From: SAR202-VII-2 sp965263165
GTDB taxonomy: Bacteria > Chloroflexota > Dehalococcoidia > Lucifugimonadales > SAR202-VII-2
Reading direction: 5' to 3'
Length of the DNA: 64,000 nt
NCBI GenBank assembly: GCA_965263165.1
Contig: OZ253584.1
Coordinates: forward strand, 1,674,001-1,738,000
Part shown: positions 43,093-50,467 of the stretch, in pieces
How the letters are laid out: every line of letters starts with the position of its first letter
Numbering within the stretch: position 1 is the stretch's first letter
Program-made: the position numbers and the translations under genes
Notes under the pieces: model-generated
What the model was told of the DNA's origin: nothing
Seen by the model: the letters and a program-made list of their open reading frames with translations, nothing else
Databases searched by the model: none

Positions 43093-43749
43093 TCAACCCT
43101 GCTTGGCCAGCTCCGCCTCTATGATCTCCTCGAATGTTGCCAGGCTCTGAAGGCCGCGCACCAACACTCCATTGATGACGAACGATGGCGTTGAATTGAC
43201 GCCCAACGCCCGGGCGTCATCCACGTCCTGTGCCACCCTTGCTATGGTCCTGCGATCGTCCAGGCATGCGTTGAAGGCGTCCTGAGCGAGGCCGATGCCC
43301 CCCGCAACCCGCTTGAGGTTCACGGTGCTGAATGGCACGCCCACCTGGCTGAACAGTGCATCGTGATACTCCCAGAACCGGTCTTGGTCGGCGGCGCATT
43401 CCGCGGCGAGCGCTGCGGTCACCGAGTCTTGGCTCACCACCGGCAGGTGACGGTATACCAGGCGCACCTGGCCCGTATCGACGTACGTCTCCTTGATCAG
43501 TTGCCCTGGCCCGAGGGCAAAACGTTTACAAAACGGTCATTGGAAGTCGGAGAACTCAACCATGGTCACAGGGGCGCCGGGGTCTCCGATCGCCTGCGAG
43601 TCGTTGGGCGCCAGTGGGTTGTCCGGCACGGGGTCTGTGGGGGTTGGGTCACTCCCGCAAGCCAACAGGACGCCCGCGGCGGCGAGGGCCACCGCCAGCG
43701 CTGCAATGGCTACGCCGCGGCGCAGACGCCAGATGCCCATGTTCGTCAA
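43093..43749 (-). CDS. DsbA-like lipoprotein with in-frame TGA at active-site Cys: candidate selenoprotein
   Basis: A 218-codon thioredoxin-fold protein if the TGA at 43537-43539 is read. A lipoprotein signal ends VLLAC, and GAPVTMVEFSDFQ is the first strand of DsbA/Thioredoxin_4 domains, which should be followed by CPFC. Here the first Cys codon is TGA; PFCKRFALGPGQ follows in the same frame, then 140-odd sense codons with family features (VRLVYRHLPVV; cis-Pro in GVNSTPSFVINGV) up to a normal stop. A candidate SECIS hairpin lies just after the TGA. The start is TTG 43749 with AGGAGG 5 nt ahead, or ATG 43740. Either a Sec-Pro-Phe-Cys selenoprotein or a gene broken by one base change. Confidence 0.7.
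43501..43520 (-). promoter_or_regulatory. Candidate bacterial SECIS hairpin
   Basis: On the minus strand, perfect 7-bp arms TTGCCCT and AGGGCAA enclose the loop CGGGCC. The stem begins 16 nt, and the loop 23 nt, after the TGA. Known bacterial SECIS elements have a small apical loop with a G near its start, 16-37 nt past the UGA; this fits. It overlaps coding sequence, as SECIS elements in bacteria do. Confidence 0.55.
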
Positions 43750-43792
43750 TGCCGCCTCCTTGATCATTGAGTCCGGCGCCGCGCCGACGATG

Positions 43793-45427
43793 CTATTCAG
43801 CGACGATCGGCTGGGCCAGGATCCACAAGCTGAGAACAGTATAGCCCACCATGAGCACAAGCATGGGGTACTGGCTACGTTGGGCGTGCGTGCGCACTTT
43901 AAAGACGCGGAGCGCGGTGACATGGGCCAGGTACACGGCAAGGACGTGCCCAATGACAATGGCGATGACCGCCGTGAACCAGGCGAATCGCGCCCCCACG
44001 ATCCCGACGGCCCTCTCGAAGCCGGCTGTGCCGAACAGGTCCCAGCCCCTGCCGTAGGGATCGGAGAGCATTGGGATGATGAACTGGCCCTGGTCGATCA
44101 GGAATGTCAGGAAGTGCGCCAGATGGTATCCCAAGGCGATGGGCATCAGAGATAGTGCGAAATACCGGGCGAGTTCGTCCGCCGAGCGTTCCCTGCCTCC
44201 GGCCAGGCGCGCCAATCGGGCGAACAAGCGGTAAACAGCCAGTATGATCAGAGCGAACCCCACCAACCCCGCGGTGTCCACGGCTGTGAGGCGATGTCCT
44301 GCGAAACTGGGAAAGACCTCGAACAGCGAGCTCTGGATGGTGGCCCACGCCGGGGTTGCCTGGATACCGTCGAAGCTGACGGTGGCCAGGAGCACGACCA
44401 CCAGCACATGGAGCGATGGCGACGCGGGCCTGTGGGTGAGGAGACCCACTGCAGGGGGCCGCAGGTTGAGTTCCCGTTGTGAGGCGGGGGCCTCCCGGAA
44501 GCAGCGATAGCAATCGACGCAGCGTCCGTCGGCGTCCAGGCAGTCGAGGGGGCATGCGCGGCAGATCTGGGGGGTGGTTGTCCGCACCTCCGTAGGCGAG
44601 AAGCGGGCGATGAGCCCGAAGATGAGCGAGAAGGTTTCACCGGAGTGAAGCCAGCGGTCCTTCCCGAACAACACCATGCCAGTCCAGGTGATTGCTGAGT
44701 AGGTGATGGCCAACCTGGCAATGGTCGATGGGCGCGCCGATTCCGGGAAGACCAGCTCTATCCAGGCGAAGATCACAAAGAGCGCTACCCCCGGCCAAAC
44801 TCCCAGCCATGCGGGGTAGGGTAGGTCGAGGGATGCGCTGCGGGCTCCGGTGAGCCGCCGGATGATGGCCTCGGCTACTTCAAAGGCCGCCTTCCAGGGA
44901 TTGATGAGCGTCCACACGTTCCCCACGAATGCGGACGCGTAGGCCATGCCCACCCACCAGATGATCCACACGAAGGTGGGGGCGATGTTGAGGGCGGGGC
45001 TTGGGCTGCCCCCGAGCCCCGCGGCCACTATGAAGGCGAGGAGGAAGGCCAGACCGAGTCTGTGGAAGAGCCACGCAAGCTTCCACAGGACCCCGACGGC
45101 GCGCTCGATAGGTGTGACGACGGCGTCGGGAAGAGGCTGAGTAAGCCTGAGCCATGGCGCCGCGGCCAGCCGCTCGAACCGCCGGAGGGGCCGCAGAAGG
45201 TTGTAGCGGGGATAGCCGCCCTGGCTGGCTTCGGCCTTGACGAACACGCCAATGGCCGCGAAGGACAGGGCGACCGCCGCGCCGGCGCCCGCGAGGTAGA
45301 GGCCCAGGGGCACGGGGAGATCGTAGCGCTCGCCGAACCCGTGGGCCGACGCGAGACGGGCCAAACCCAGAAAGGCCGCCAGCGCCAGGAACGCGGCGGG
45401 CCATCGCCGCCACAACTTGGTCATCAT
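43793..45427 (-). CDS. Polytopic membrane protein with Cys-rich insert
   Basis: A 544-residue protein with about twelve hydrophobic helices. The N-terminus ASAHGFGERYDLPVPLGLYL is shared by a family often labelled fenitrothion hydrolase in databases, without a visible hydrolase site. Between helix groups a Cys-rich loop (CRACPLDCLDADGRCVDCYR, near 290-310) has six Cys that could bind metal or a cluster. Many Trp and His residues occur in helices. It lies 43 bp upstream of the DsbA-like gene and 8 bp after the cupredoxin-like gene. A role in copper or heme-related membrane transport is a guess. Confidence 0.6.
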   Translation of the reverse strand: MMTKLWRRWPAAFLALAAFLGLARLASAHGFGERYDLPVPLGLYLAGAGAAVALSFAAIGVFVKAEASQGGYPRYNLLRPLRRFERLAAAPWLRLTQPLPDAVVTPIERAVGVLWKLAWLFHRLGLAFLLAFIVAAGLGGSPSPALNIAPTFVWIIWWVGMAYASAFVGNVWTLINPWKAAFEVAEAIIRRLTGARSASLDLPYPAWLGVWPGVALFVIFAWIELVFPESARPSTIARLAITYSAITWTGMVLFGKDRWLHSGETFSLIFGLIARFSPTEVRTTTPQICRACPLDCLDADGRCVDCYRCFREAPASQRELNLRPPAVGLLTHRPASPSLHVLVVVLLATVSFDGIQATPAWATIQSSLFEVFPSFAGHRLTAVDTAGLVGFALIILAVYRLFARLARLAGGRERSADELARYFALSLMPIALGYHLAHFLTFLIDQGQFIIPMLSDPYGRGWDLFGTAGFERAVGIVGARFAWFTAVIAIVIGHVLAVYLAHVTALRVFKVRTHAQRSQYPMLVLMVGYTVLSLWILAQPIVAE

Positions 45428-45435
45428 GGTCTCCG

Positions 45436-45897
45436 CTATCGAGGTCCGACCTCTAGGTAGCCCAGCGTGACTTCCTCGCCTTCGCTATCGTCGCTCTCTG
45501 CCGGCGGACCGTCCCGCCCTTCATCGCCCTCGTCGTCATGGTGGTCTTCTGCCTGCTCTTCGGCCCCGGCGGGTTCCTGGGAGGCCCCGAAGCTGTGGGC
45601 CTCCATGACAAAGCGGCCCTCGATATCGGCGGTGAACTCGAAGACAGCAACAGCGCCAGGCGAGATGACCCTTTCGATGTCGTAGCCGTGAAGGTGGACG
45701 GTAACCGGCTCATCGACGGTCCAATTGAGGGACACCGAGTCGCCCTTCTTGACCTGAATGACATCCTGCCCGGCAAGGGCCCGGTCGTGGATCTCCAGGT
45801 CTATGGAGTGCGACGCGGGGCCGCCTCCACTCCCACAGGCGGCAGCGAGCAGCCCCGCCACCGCGAACATAAGCAGCATTGCGGCTTTCTTGAACAT
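45436..45897 (-). CDS. Cupredoxin-like lipoprotein
   Basis: A 153-residue lipoprotein: signal to LLAAAC, then a beta-sandwich-like domain (VIQVKKGDSVSLNWTVDEPV, then HLHGYDIERVISPGAVAVFE) resembling cupredoxin or copper-binding Greek-key folds. The usual Cys ligand is absent, but HLHGYD and MEAHSFGA provide His residues. An acidic, His-containing tail (EEQAEDHHDDEGDEG) follows. GGAG is 9 nt ahead of the ATG at 45897. In this context (SCO1, caa3 oxidase) copper binding is plausible but untested. Confidence 0.6.
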   Translation of the reverse strand: MFKKAAMLLMFAVAGLLAAACGSGGGPASHSIDLEIHDRALAGQDVIQVKKGDSVSLNWTVDEPVTVHLHGYDIERVISPGAVAVFEFTADIEGRFVMEAHSFGASQEPAGAEEQAEDHHDDEGDEGRDGPPAESDDSEGEEVTLGYLEVGPR

Positions 45898-45983
45898 GGT
45901 TATTACTCCGGATGTTGTGTTTTTCTCTATCTGGATGCCGCGCCTCCATTGCGCGAACCGCTCGAGGCGCCTTTGGTAAAGAA

Positions 45984-46490
45984 TCAGCCCACCTCGGGGT
46001 GAGCGCTCCACGAAGTGAAGGGTTGGCTGGAGGCAGGAAGCGTGATGTTGAGTACCTGACCGGGCGCCAGGTCTACGGGGGTCGTCGGGCCAAGCTCAAT
46101 CCCGTTCGAAAGGTGGACCTCGACCCTGACCCGGCTTAACCTGGCCTCGGTGGTGTTTGCCACCGTGCCCGTGAATTCATTGGCAGTCGAGTCATACGAC
46201 AAGATCAGCCGAGCACCGGCCCGGACTGCGTCGTAGGTCTCGCTCGGCGCGAACTGGGTACCGGACTCCTCACCGCCTTCGCCAGACTCCGAGCCGCCGC
46301 TGTGCTCACCGGACTCCTCACCGCCTTCGCCGGACTCTGAGCCGCCGCTGTGCTCACCGGACTCCTGATCGCCTCTGCCTGCATCCGAGCCGCCGCTGCA
46401 GCCGGCGAAGGCTAGCACTAAGACCATGACTGCGACGATCGCCGTACCGATGAGCCAATGATTCTTTCTGAGCCAATGATTCTTTCTCAT
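45984..46490 (-). CDS. Lipoprotein with Gly/Ser/Glu repeats and FxLYD-like domain
   Basis: A 168-residue lipoprotein (LAFAGC, Cys about residue 31). It starts with a duplicated heptad, MRKNHWL then RKNHWL. Next is a linker with two tandem copies of ESGEHSGGSESGEGGE, then a beta-sandwich domain (EFTGTVANTTEARLSRVRVE, then LNITLPASSQPF) like FxLYD or other surface domains. The 16-residue repeats derive from a 48-bp DNA repeat at 46261-46356. The gene is 87 bp upstream of the cupredoxin-like gene on the same strand. Likely a surface-exposed spacer-tethered domain; function unknown. Confidence 0.6.
   Translation of the reverse strand: MRKNHWLRKNHWLIGTAIVAVMVLVLAFAGCSGGSDAGRGDQESGEHSGGSESGEGGEESGEHSGGSESGEGGEESGTQFAPSETYDAVRAGARLILSYDSTANEFTGTVANTTEARLSRVRVEVHLSNGIELGPTTPVDLAPGQVLNITLPASSQPFTSWSAHPEVG
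46261..46356. repeat. 48-bp tandem repeat (two copies) inside lipoprotein gene
   Basis: Copies at 46261-46308 and 46309-46356 differ at two positions (CCAGACTCC versus CCGGACTCT), and a third partial copy begins at 46357. Confidence 0.85.
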
Positions 46491-46643
46491 TTCTGTTACG
46501 TCTCCTGCTCGATGCTATCTTGGGGCTCTGTTCCTAACCCCCCAATCTGCCATATGCCTGTTAGGGAAATGAGAAGAAGCGACACGCTTCCCCTTTACAC
46601 TACGCCCTCTGCATTCGATTCCCCGGCCTTGCCTTTTCCGGTG

Positions 46644-47228
46644 TCATTGGCGGCTGCGCCCGCTTCGGCGGGGTTTGCGGCCTCCCGCCAGACGCCGGAC
46701 CCAGGGGCGCCACCACATGCGCGTCGTTAGGGCAAGGAGCGCCACCAGGATGACCAGGAGCCCGTTGAGCGTGTACCGGCCAATGTCGATTCCGCCCTCC
46801 TTCACCCTGACGGCGAACTGCGCGGTCTCCTTTCCTAAAGGGCTGTCGATTGTCAGCGCCATCCGCCATTCCCCGGGCCTGTCGAGCTCTACGTTGATGT
46901 CCCGGCACTCCGCGGCGAAGGGGCAGGGGACGCCTTCAAAGGTCAACGGCGCCTGGGGATCATCGCCGGATTCCGATGGAGGGGTAGCGGCCAACTGGAC
47001 CTGGTAGCCGGTGACCGGCTGGCCCTCTTCCCCGTCCAGCGCGAAGACCGAAAGATGCCAGACGCCGACCGAGGGTTGTCTGGGCGCTCCGCGGACTTCC
47101 ACGAGGTGCTTTTCGAGGCGCACCTCCAGCACGACGCCGCCGGCGCCATTGGCCGAGACGCTGCCGGGGGATGCTAAGGGCAGCGTCAGGGACAAGGCCA
47201 AGCCCGCAAGCGAGGCCAGCAGCAGCAT
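46644..47228 (-). CDS. FixH/YtkA-like membrane-anchored exported protein
   Basis: A 194-residue protein: signal peptide (MLLLASLAGLALSLTLPLAS), an exported beta-sandwich (HLVEVRGAPRQPSVGVWHLS, then GEWRMALTIDSPLGKETAQF), and a C-terminal helix (YTLNGLLVILVALLALTTRM) followed by a very basic tail (RPWVRRLAGGRKPRRSGRSR). This layout is like YtkA/FixH-type proteins near copper-handling genes. The ATG at 47228 is chosen since it begins the signal peptide; GGGAGA lies ahead. Copper or oxidase assembly is inferred from context only. Confidence 0.55.
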   Translation of the reverse strand: MLLLASLAGLALSLTLPLASPGSVSANGAGGVVLEVRLEKHLVEVRGAPRQPSVGVWHLSVFALDGEEGQPVTGYQVQLAATPPSESGDDPQAPLTFEGVPCPFAAECRDINVELDRPGEWRMALTIDSPLGKETAQFAVRVKEGGIDIGRYTLNGLLVILVALLALTTRMWWRPWVRRLAGGRKPRRSGRSRQ

Positions 47229-47362
47229 CGAGAGTATCTCCCGTGTAGCTCGGAGTGATTCCAAGGGACACCGTGGCGGGGCGCGATGGGTTGGGGGTCG
47301 GCGACGTCCAGTCCTAGACGGCGGGCGCCGCATTCATGCGCGCGTTTCTACCGGCAGAGGGG

Positions 47363-47824
47363 TTAAGGCAGGGAAGGAGGCCTTGGGGGCGGCGCGAAGT
47401 AGACGTCATCGGGGGCCAGCAGTTGGGGGGATGCGAAGTCCCAGGTGGCGGCGTCCTCCGGTCCCACCCCTGCGTCCGATGTATCGGCTGGGGCGAGCAG
47501 GGCCAAGGCCCCCGCTGCGGGCAGGCCATCGAACTGGGCCAGATAGCTCACCCCTGCGCCGTCGTTGGCTCTGGGAAGGTATTGCTCGGTGGCTGCGCCT
47601 TCATGGCCGTGGGTGTGGGCGTGACCGTGGCTGTGGCCGTGAGGCAGGCCCCCGGCGAAGATGTGCAGGTGATTGGGCAGACGCTCGGCGAAGTGATGGT
47701 CCAGCGCCGGTCCGAGGAATGGGGACAACATAAAGAAGAAGGCCAGCAGGGAGAGCCATAGGCCGGGAGCGCCTCTGGGCAAGAGGCCCTGCAGTCCTGT
47801 TTGCGGAATGGGTGCGGTGTGCAT
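47363..47824 (-). CDS. His-rich exported protein
   Basis: A 153-residue protein with a hydrophobic N-terminal segment (GLWLSLLAFFFMLSPFLGPA), a His-rich stretch HGHSHGHAHTHGHEG near residue 63, and a low-complexity Ala/Pro/Asp C-terminus. Such His runs bind divalent metals such as copper, zinc or nickel. An in-frame GTG at 47836 would add four residues; neither start has a clear site. It heads the metal-related minus-strand series and is followed by the FixH-like gene after 134 bp. Confidence 0.5.
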   Translation of the reverse strand: MHTAPIPQTGLQGLLPRGAPGLWLSLLAFFFMLSPFLGPALDHHFAERLPNHLHIFAGGLPHGHSHGHAHTHGHEGAATEQYLPRANDGAGVSYLAQFDGLPAAGALALLAPADTSDAGVGPEDAATWDFASPQLLAPDDVYFAPPPRPPSLP

Positions 47825-48141
47825 CGGGCTGCGCACGACGGACGGAGGGGATGTGGCTCAATTAGGGTAGCACGCATGCGAATGGGCGGCTATGAGGGGC
47901 GGACTCGGCGGACTGTGGCGACGGCATGTGCGCCTACGGAATGCCCAGCCTGGAAAAGGAATGAGGGAGGCGACGCTCGCCGCCTCCCTCATTGGATTCC
48001 GCCTGTGTTGGCAACCTGCCTAGCTGTAGTTTCCGTAGAGGTTGTTGGGCGTCCCCATCCTCATCTTCCCCGGATACAGGGGGGAGGGGACGGAGGATTC
48101 TCCCGCCTCGCGCCTGTAGCTAATGCGCCTGGGGGGTGCGC
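47825..48141. other. Intergenic gap with terminator
   Basis: About 305 bp without a gene. It holds the terminator of the Gfo/Idh gene (47960-47993) and a fragment similar to block C of the dispersed repeat (about 48050-48085). Confidence 0.5.
47960..47993 (-). terminator. Rho-independent terminator of Gfo/Idh gene
   Basis: Perfect 13-bp arms AATGAGGGAGGCG and CGCCTCCCTCATT, loop of 8 nt, then T-rich sequence on the minus strand, about 150 bp past the stop. Confidence 0.65.
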
Positions 48142-49410
48142 CTAGACGAATTCCTTGGCCAGGATCTTGGCCTGGTCGTAGTCGGGGTGCACCGGGACCT
48201 GGTGCTGCAGCATGATCTCCTTCCGCTGCTTTGCCGACTCTATGATGGCCAGGCAGACCTCTAACGTGGCCATGCCCCATTCGCCGGTGTGATAAATGGG
48301 CGCATCGCCCCGCACGGCTTCGTACAGCTCCACCAACTCGCCGCGCCGCTCGCCGGGACCCAGCAGGCCCTCCGGCGTCAACTCGATCTCCCGCTGGCCG
48401 TCGTCGTCATAGATGTATAGGCCGTAGGCGGAGTGCCGGATGTCGCCGTTGTCGCAGGACACTAGGACGACGCCAAGGTCCTCGGGAACCCACTTCTCGC
48501 GGTCCTCGTTGCGGCTGAAGACGGCGTACTCGTTCTCTCCCCCGATGCGGATTTTGTCCTTTTCCTTTTCGTCGTCCCAGACGCCGTCCCGGAGGGCCTT
48601 GCGTATGACAACCCGCTCCTCGGGCGTGTACCGCTGGTTGGGGTGACCCCAGGGCACCAACTCGCCGCCCATGAAGTAGCCGTAGCCGTTGTGCACGGCG
48701 GTGGCTGGGGTGCCGTCCTCGAACTCCATGAAGGAGGCGTAGTAGCCGGGGATCGTGCGGGCCTTGAACCAGTCGCCGATCATGGCGCGGACGCTGCGGA
48801 GCATACCGCCGCCGATGACTCGGATGCTGTCGATCTGGTGAGGTCCCTGGCGGTAGGGAATGCCGCCGCCCTGGTTGATGTCCAACTCTTCGGCGGTGCG
48901 GGGCCGGAGCATCCAGTCGGTGTAGGCGAAGACGTTGATGGCCCGGAGCTGCCCCAGCTTGCCGTCCTTCACAATCCTTCTCATGGCCCGCACAGCGGGG
49001 GTGAAGCTGCGGGTGTGGCCTGCGAGCAGCTTGACGCCGTTCTTGTCGGCCGCCTCGATGATGCGGGATGCCTGGTCCAGATTGAGGGCCATGGGCTTTT
49101 CCACGACCACGTGCTTGCCGTGGTTGGCGGCAATGATGGAGTGCTCGGCGTGGAACCGGTTGGGCGTTGAAACCCAGATGGCCTCCACGTCCGGGTCATT
49201 GCACAGTTCCTCGACGGTGGGATAGACCTTGGCCTCGTAGCGAGCGGCAAAGGCGTCCCGCACCCTGGGGTTGATGTCGGCGCCCGCCATCAGGTCGAAC
49301 TCGGGCATGTTCTCGAGGATGGGCAGCATTTCTGCGCCGCCCACGCCGATGCCCACCATGCCGATCTTGATGGGGCGGACTGGCTTGCCGTTGCCGTTTG
49401 TCGTCGTCAT
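48142..49410 (-). CDS. Gfo/Idh/MocA-family oxidoreductase
   Basis: A 422-residue NAD(P)-dependent oxidoreductase. The Rossmann N-terminus reads KIGMVGIGVGGAEMLPILEN, and the catalytic-lysine motif EKPMALNLDQASRI lies near residue 100. The C-terminal alpha/beta domain is longer than the family average. Substrates in this family are mostly sugars and inositols; none can be named here. GGGAGGA precedes the ATG, and a promoter-like sequence lies about 75 nt upstream. It is monocistronic, with a terminator after it. Confidence 0.85.
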   Translation of the reverse strand: MTTTNGNGKPVRPIKIGMVGIGVGGAEMLPILENMPEFDLMAGADINPRVRDAFAARYEAKVYPTVEELCNDPDVEAIWVSTPNRFHAEHSIIAANHGKHVVVEKPMALNLDQASRIIEAADKNGVKLLAGHTRSFTPAVRAMRRIVKDGKLGQLRAINVFAYTDWMLRPRTAEELDINQGGGIPYRQGPHQIDSIRVIGGGMLRSVRAMIGDWFKARTIPGYYASFMEFEDGTPATAVHNGYGYFMGGELVPWGHPNQRYTPEERVVIRKALRDGVWDDEKEKDKIRIGGENEYAVFSRNEDREKWVPEDLGVVLVSCDNGDIRHSAYGLYIYDDDGQREIELTPEGLLGPGERRGELVELYEAVRGDAPIYHTGEWGMATLEVCLAIIESAKQRKEIMLQHQVPVHPDYDQAKILAKEFV

Positions 49411-49483
49411 TGTTCCTCCCTGCTTGGCTCAGGCCCCTGCGTCCAGCGCGTAGGGCAGCTAGTGAATCATGCTTGCGCCGCGA

Positions 49484-49513
49484 GGTATATCACAGCGGCT
49501 GAACCAGTGTCAA
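49484..49513 (-). promoter_or_regulatory. Sigma70-type promoter of Gfo/Idh gene
   Basis: On the minus strand TTGACA (49513-49508), 18-nt spacer, TATACC (49489-49484), about 75 nt before the ATG at 49410. Confidence 0.5.
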
Positions 49514-49555
49514 CGCGATGTTTGGGGGCCTCATCATGGCGGGGTGCCAGGGGGT

Positions 49556-50224
49556 TCAGACGGGCCATTCCTCCAACTTCCAGGCCATGTCCCAGAACAG
49601 ATACTCGTAGCGCGCGCTGGTGAGGAAGGCTTGCTCGACGCGGGCTATCTCCGGAGCGCCGAGACCCTCTGCGGCCTCGTCCACCATCCGGCGCAGCCAG
49701 GCAGCCAGCGATTGAAAGTCCTCTGAGGCGTACATGTCCACCCACTGGCAGTACAGAGGGTTGTTGGTGGGCCTCCCGCGTTCAGCCAGGCGCCGGCCGA
49801 TTTCGGCGTAGCCCCATTGGCAGGGCGACATTGCGGCGGCGATAGAGGCAAAGCTGTCCTCGTAGGCCACCGTGAGCAGATGGCGGGTGTAGGCGTGGGT
49901 GGTGGGGGCGGGCGCCGTCGATTCCAGCTCATCCCGGCTGACGCCGAACTCCCGGCAGTAGGAGCGATGCAGCTCCATCTCGGTGTTCAGAGTCTCGTGG
50001 AGCAGGTTCGCCAGGCGTCCCATCGCGTCCAGATTCCTGCCCTTGGCGACCGCCAATGCCGTAACTTTGGCGTATTCGATGAGGAATAGGTAGTCCTGCT
50101 TCACGTAGAACTTGAACCGACTGACGGGCAGGGCGCCGTCGCCGATGCCCGTAACCATCGGGTGCTCGAAGATGTGCCGGTAGATGGGGTCTGCCCTGTG
50201 ACGGAGTGATTCGGAGAAGGTCAT
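49556..50224 (-). CDS. TenA/thiaminase II family protein
   Basis: A 222-residue helical-bundle protein of the TenA family (aminopyrimidine salvage). It has FYVKQDYLFLIEYAKVTALA near residue 38 and the catalytic Cys in MSPCQWGYAEIGRRL near residue 135. The C-terminal Glu region (FWDMAWKLEE) is also present. The start at 50224 (MTFSES) was chosen over a long low-complexity extension to 50668 that overlaps hpnE. No thiamine genes are adjacent. It is divergent from hpnE. Confidence 0.83.
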   Translation of the reverse strand: MTFSESLRHRADPIYRHIFEHPMVTGIGDGALPVSRFKFYVKQDYLFLIEYAKVTALAVAKGRNLDAMGRLANLLHETLNTEMELHRSYCREFGVSRDELESTAPAPTTHAYTRHLLTVAYEDSFASIAAAMSPCQWGYAEIGRRLAERGRPTNNPLYCQWVDMYASEDFQSLAAWLRRMVDEAAEGLGAPEIARVEQAFLTSARYEYLFWDMAWKLEEWPV

Positions 50225-50372
50225 GCTTTTCCTGGGTGTGGGGCCAGACGTGGGGGCATCTCCCCTGGTTGTTGTCAGTCCCGGCATCCCCGCGGGGCCA
50301 TGCCCCCGCCAGGGCGTCTCGCTGTCCGCAGGCAACGACGACATTGTAAGCGCTCCCCTGGCCGCATTGGAA

Positions 50373-50401
50373 TTGGCATTGCCCTGTCCTTTCCCTACAA
50401 T
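50373..50401 (+). promoter_or_regulatory. Sigma70-type promoter of hpnE-like gene
   Basis: TTGGCA (50373-50378), 17-nt spacer, TACAAT (50396-50401), about 67 nt before the ATG at 50468. Confidence 0.5.
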
Positions 50402-50467
50402 GAGGCGGCGATCTCTGTCGCACACCCCGCTGGAGTATCCGGCGTTTTCCGTAGACGGTTGGCGTCC

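Noticed and set aside
43093..43749. Two separate genes or a frameshift in the DsbA-like region
   Set aside because: Both halves are in the same phase, so there is no frameshift; the second half alone would lack a signal peptide and half of the active site. The single TGA explains the break.
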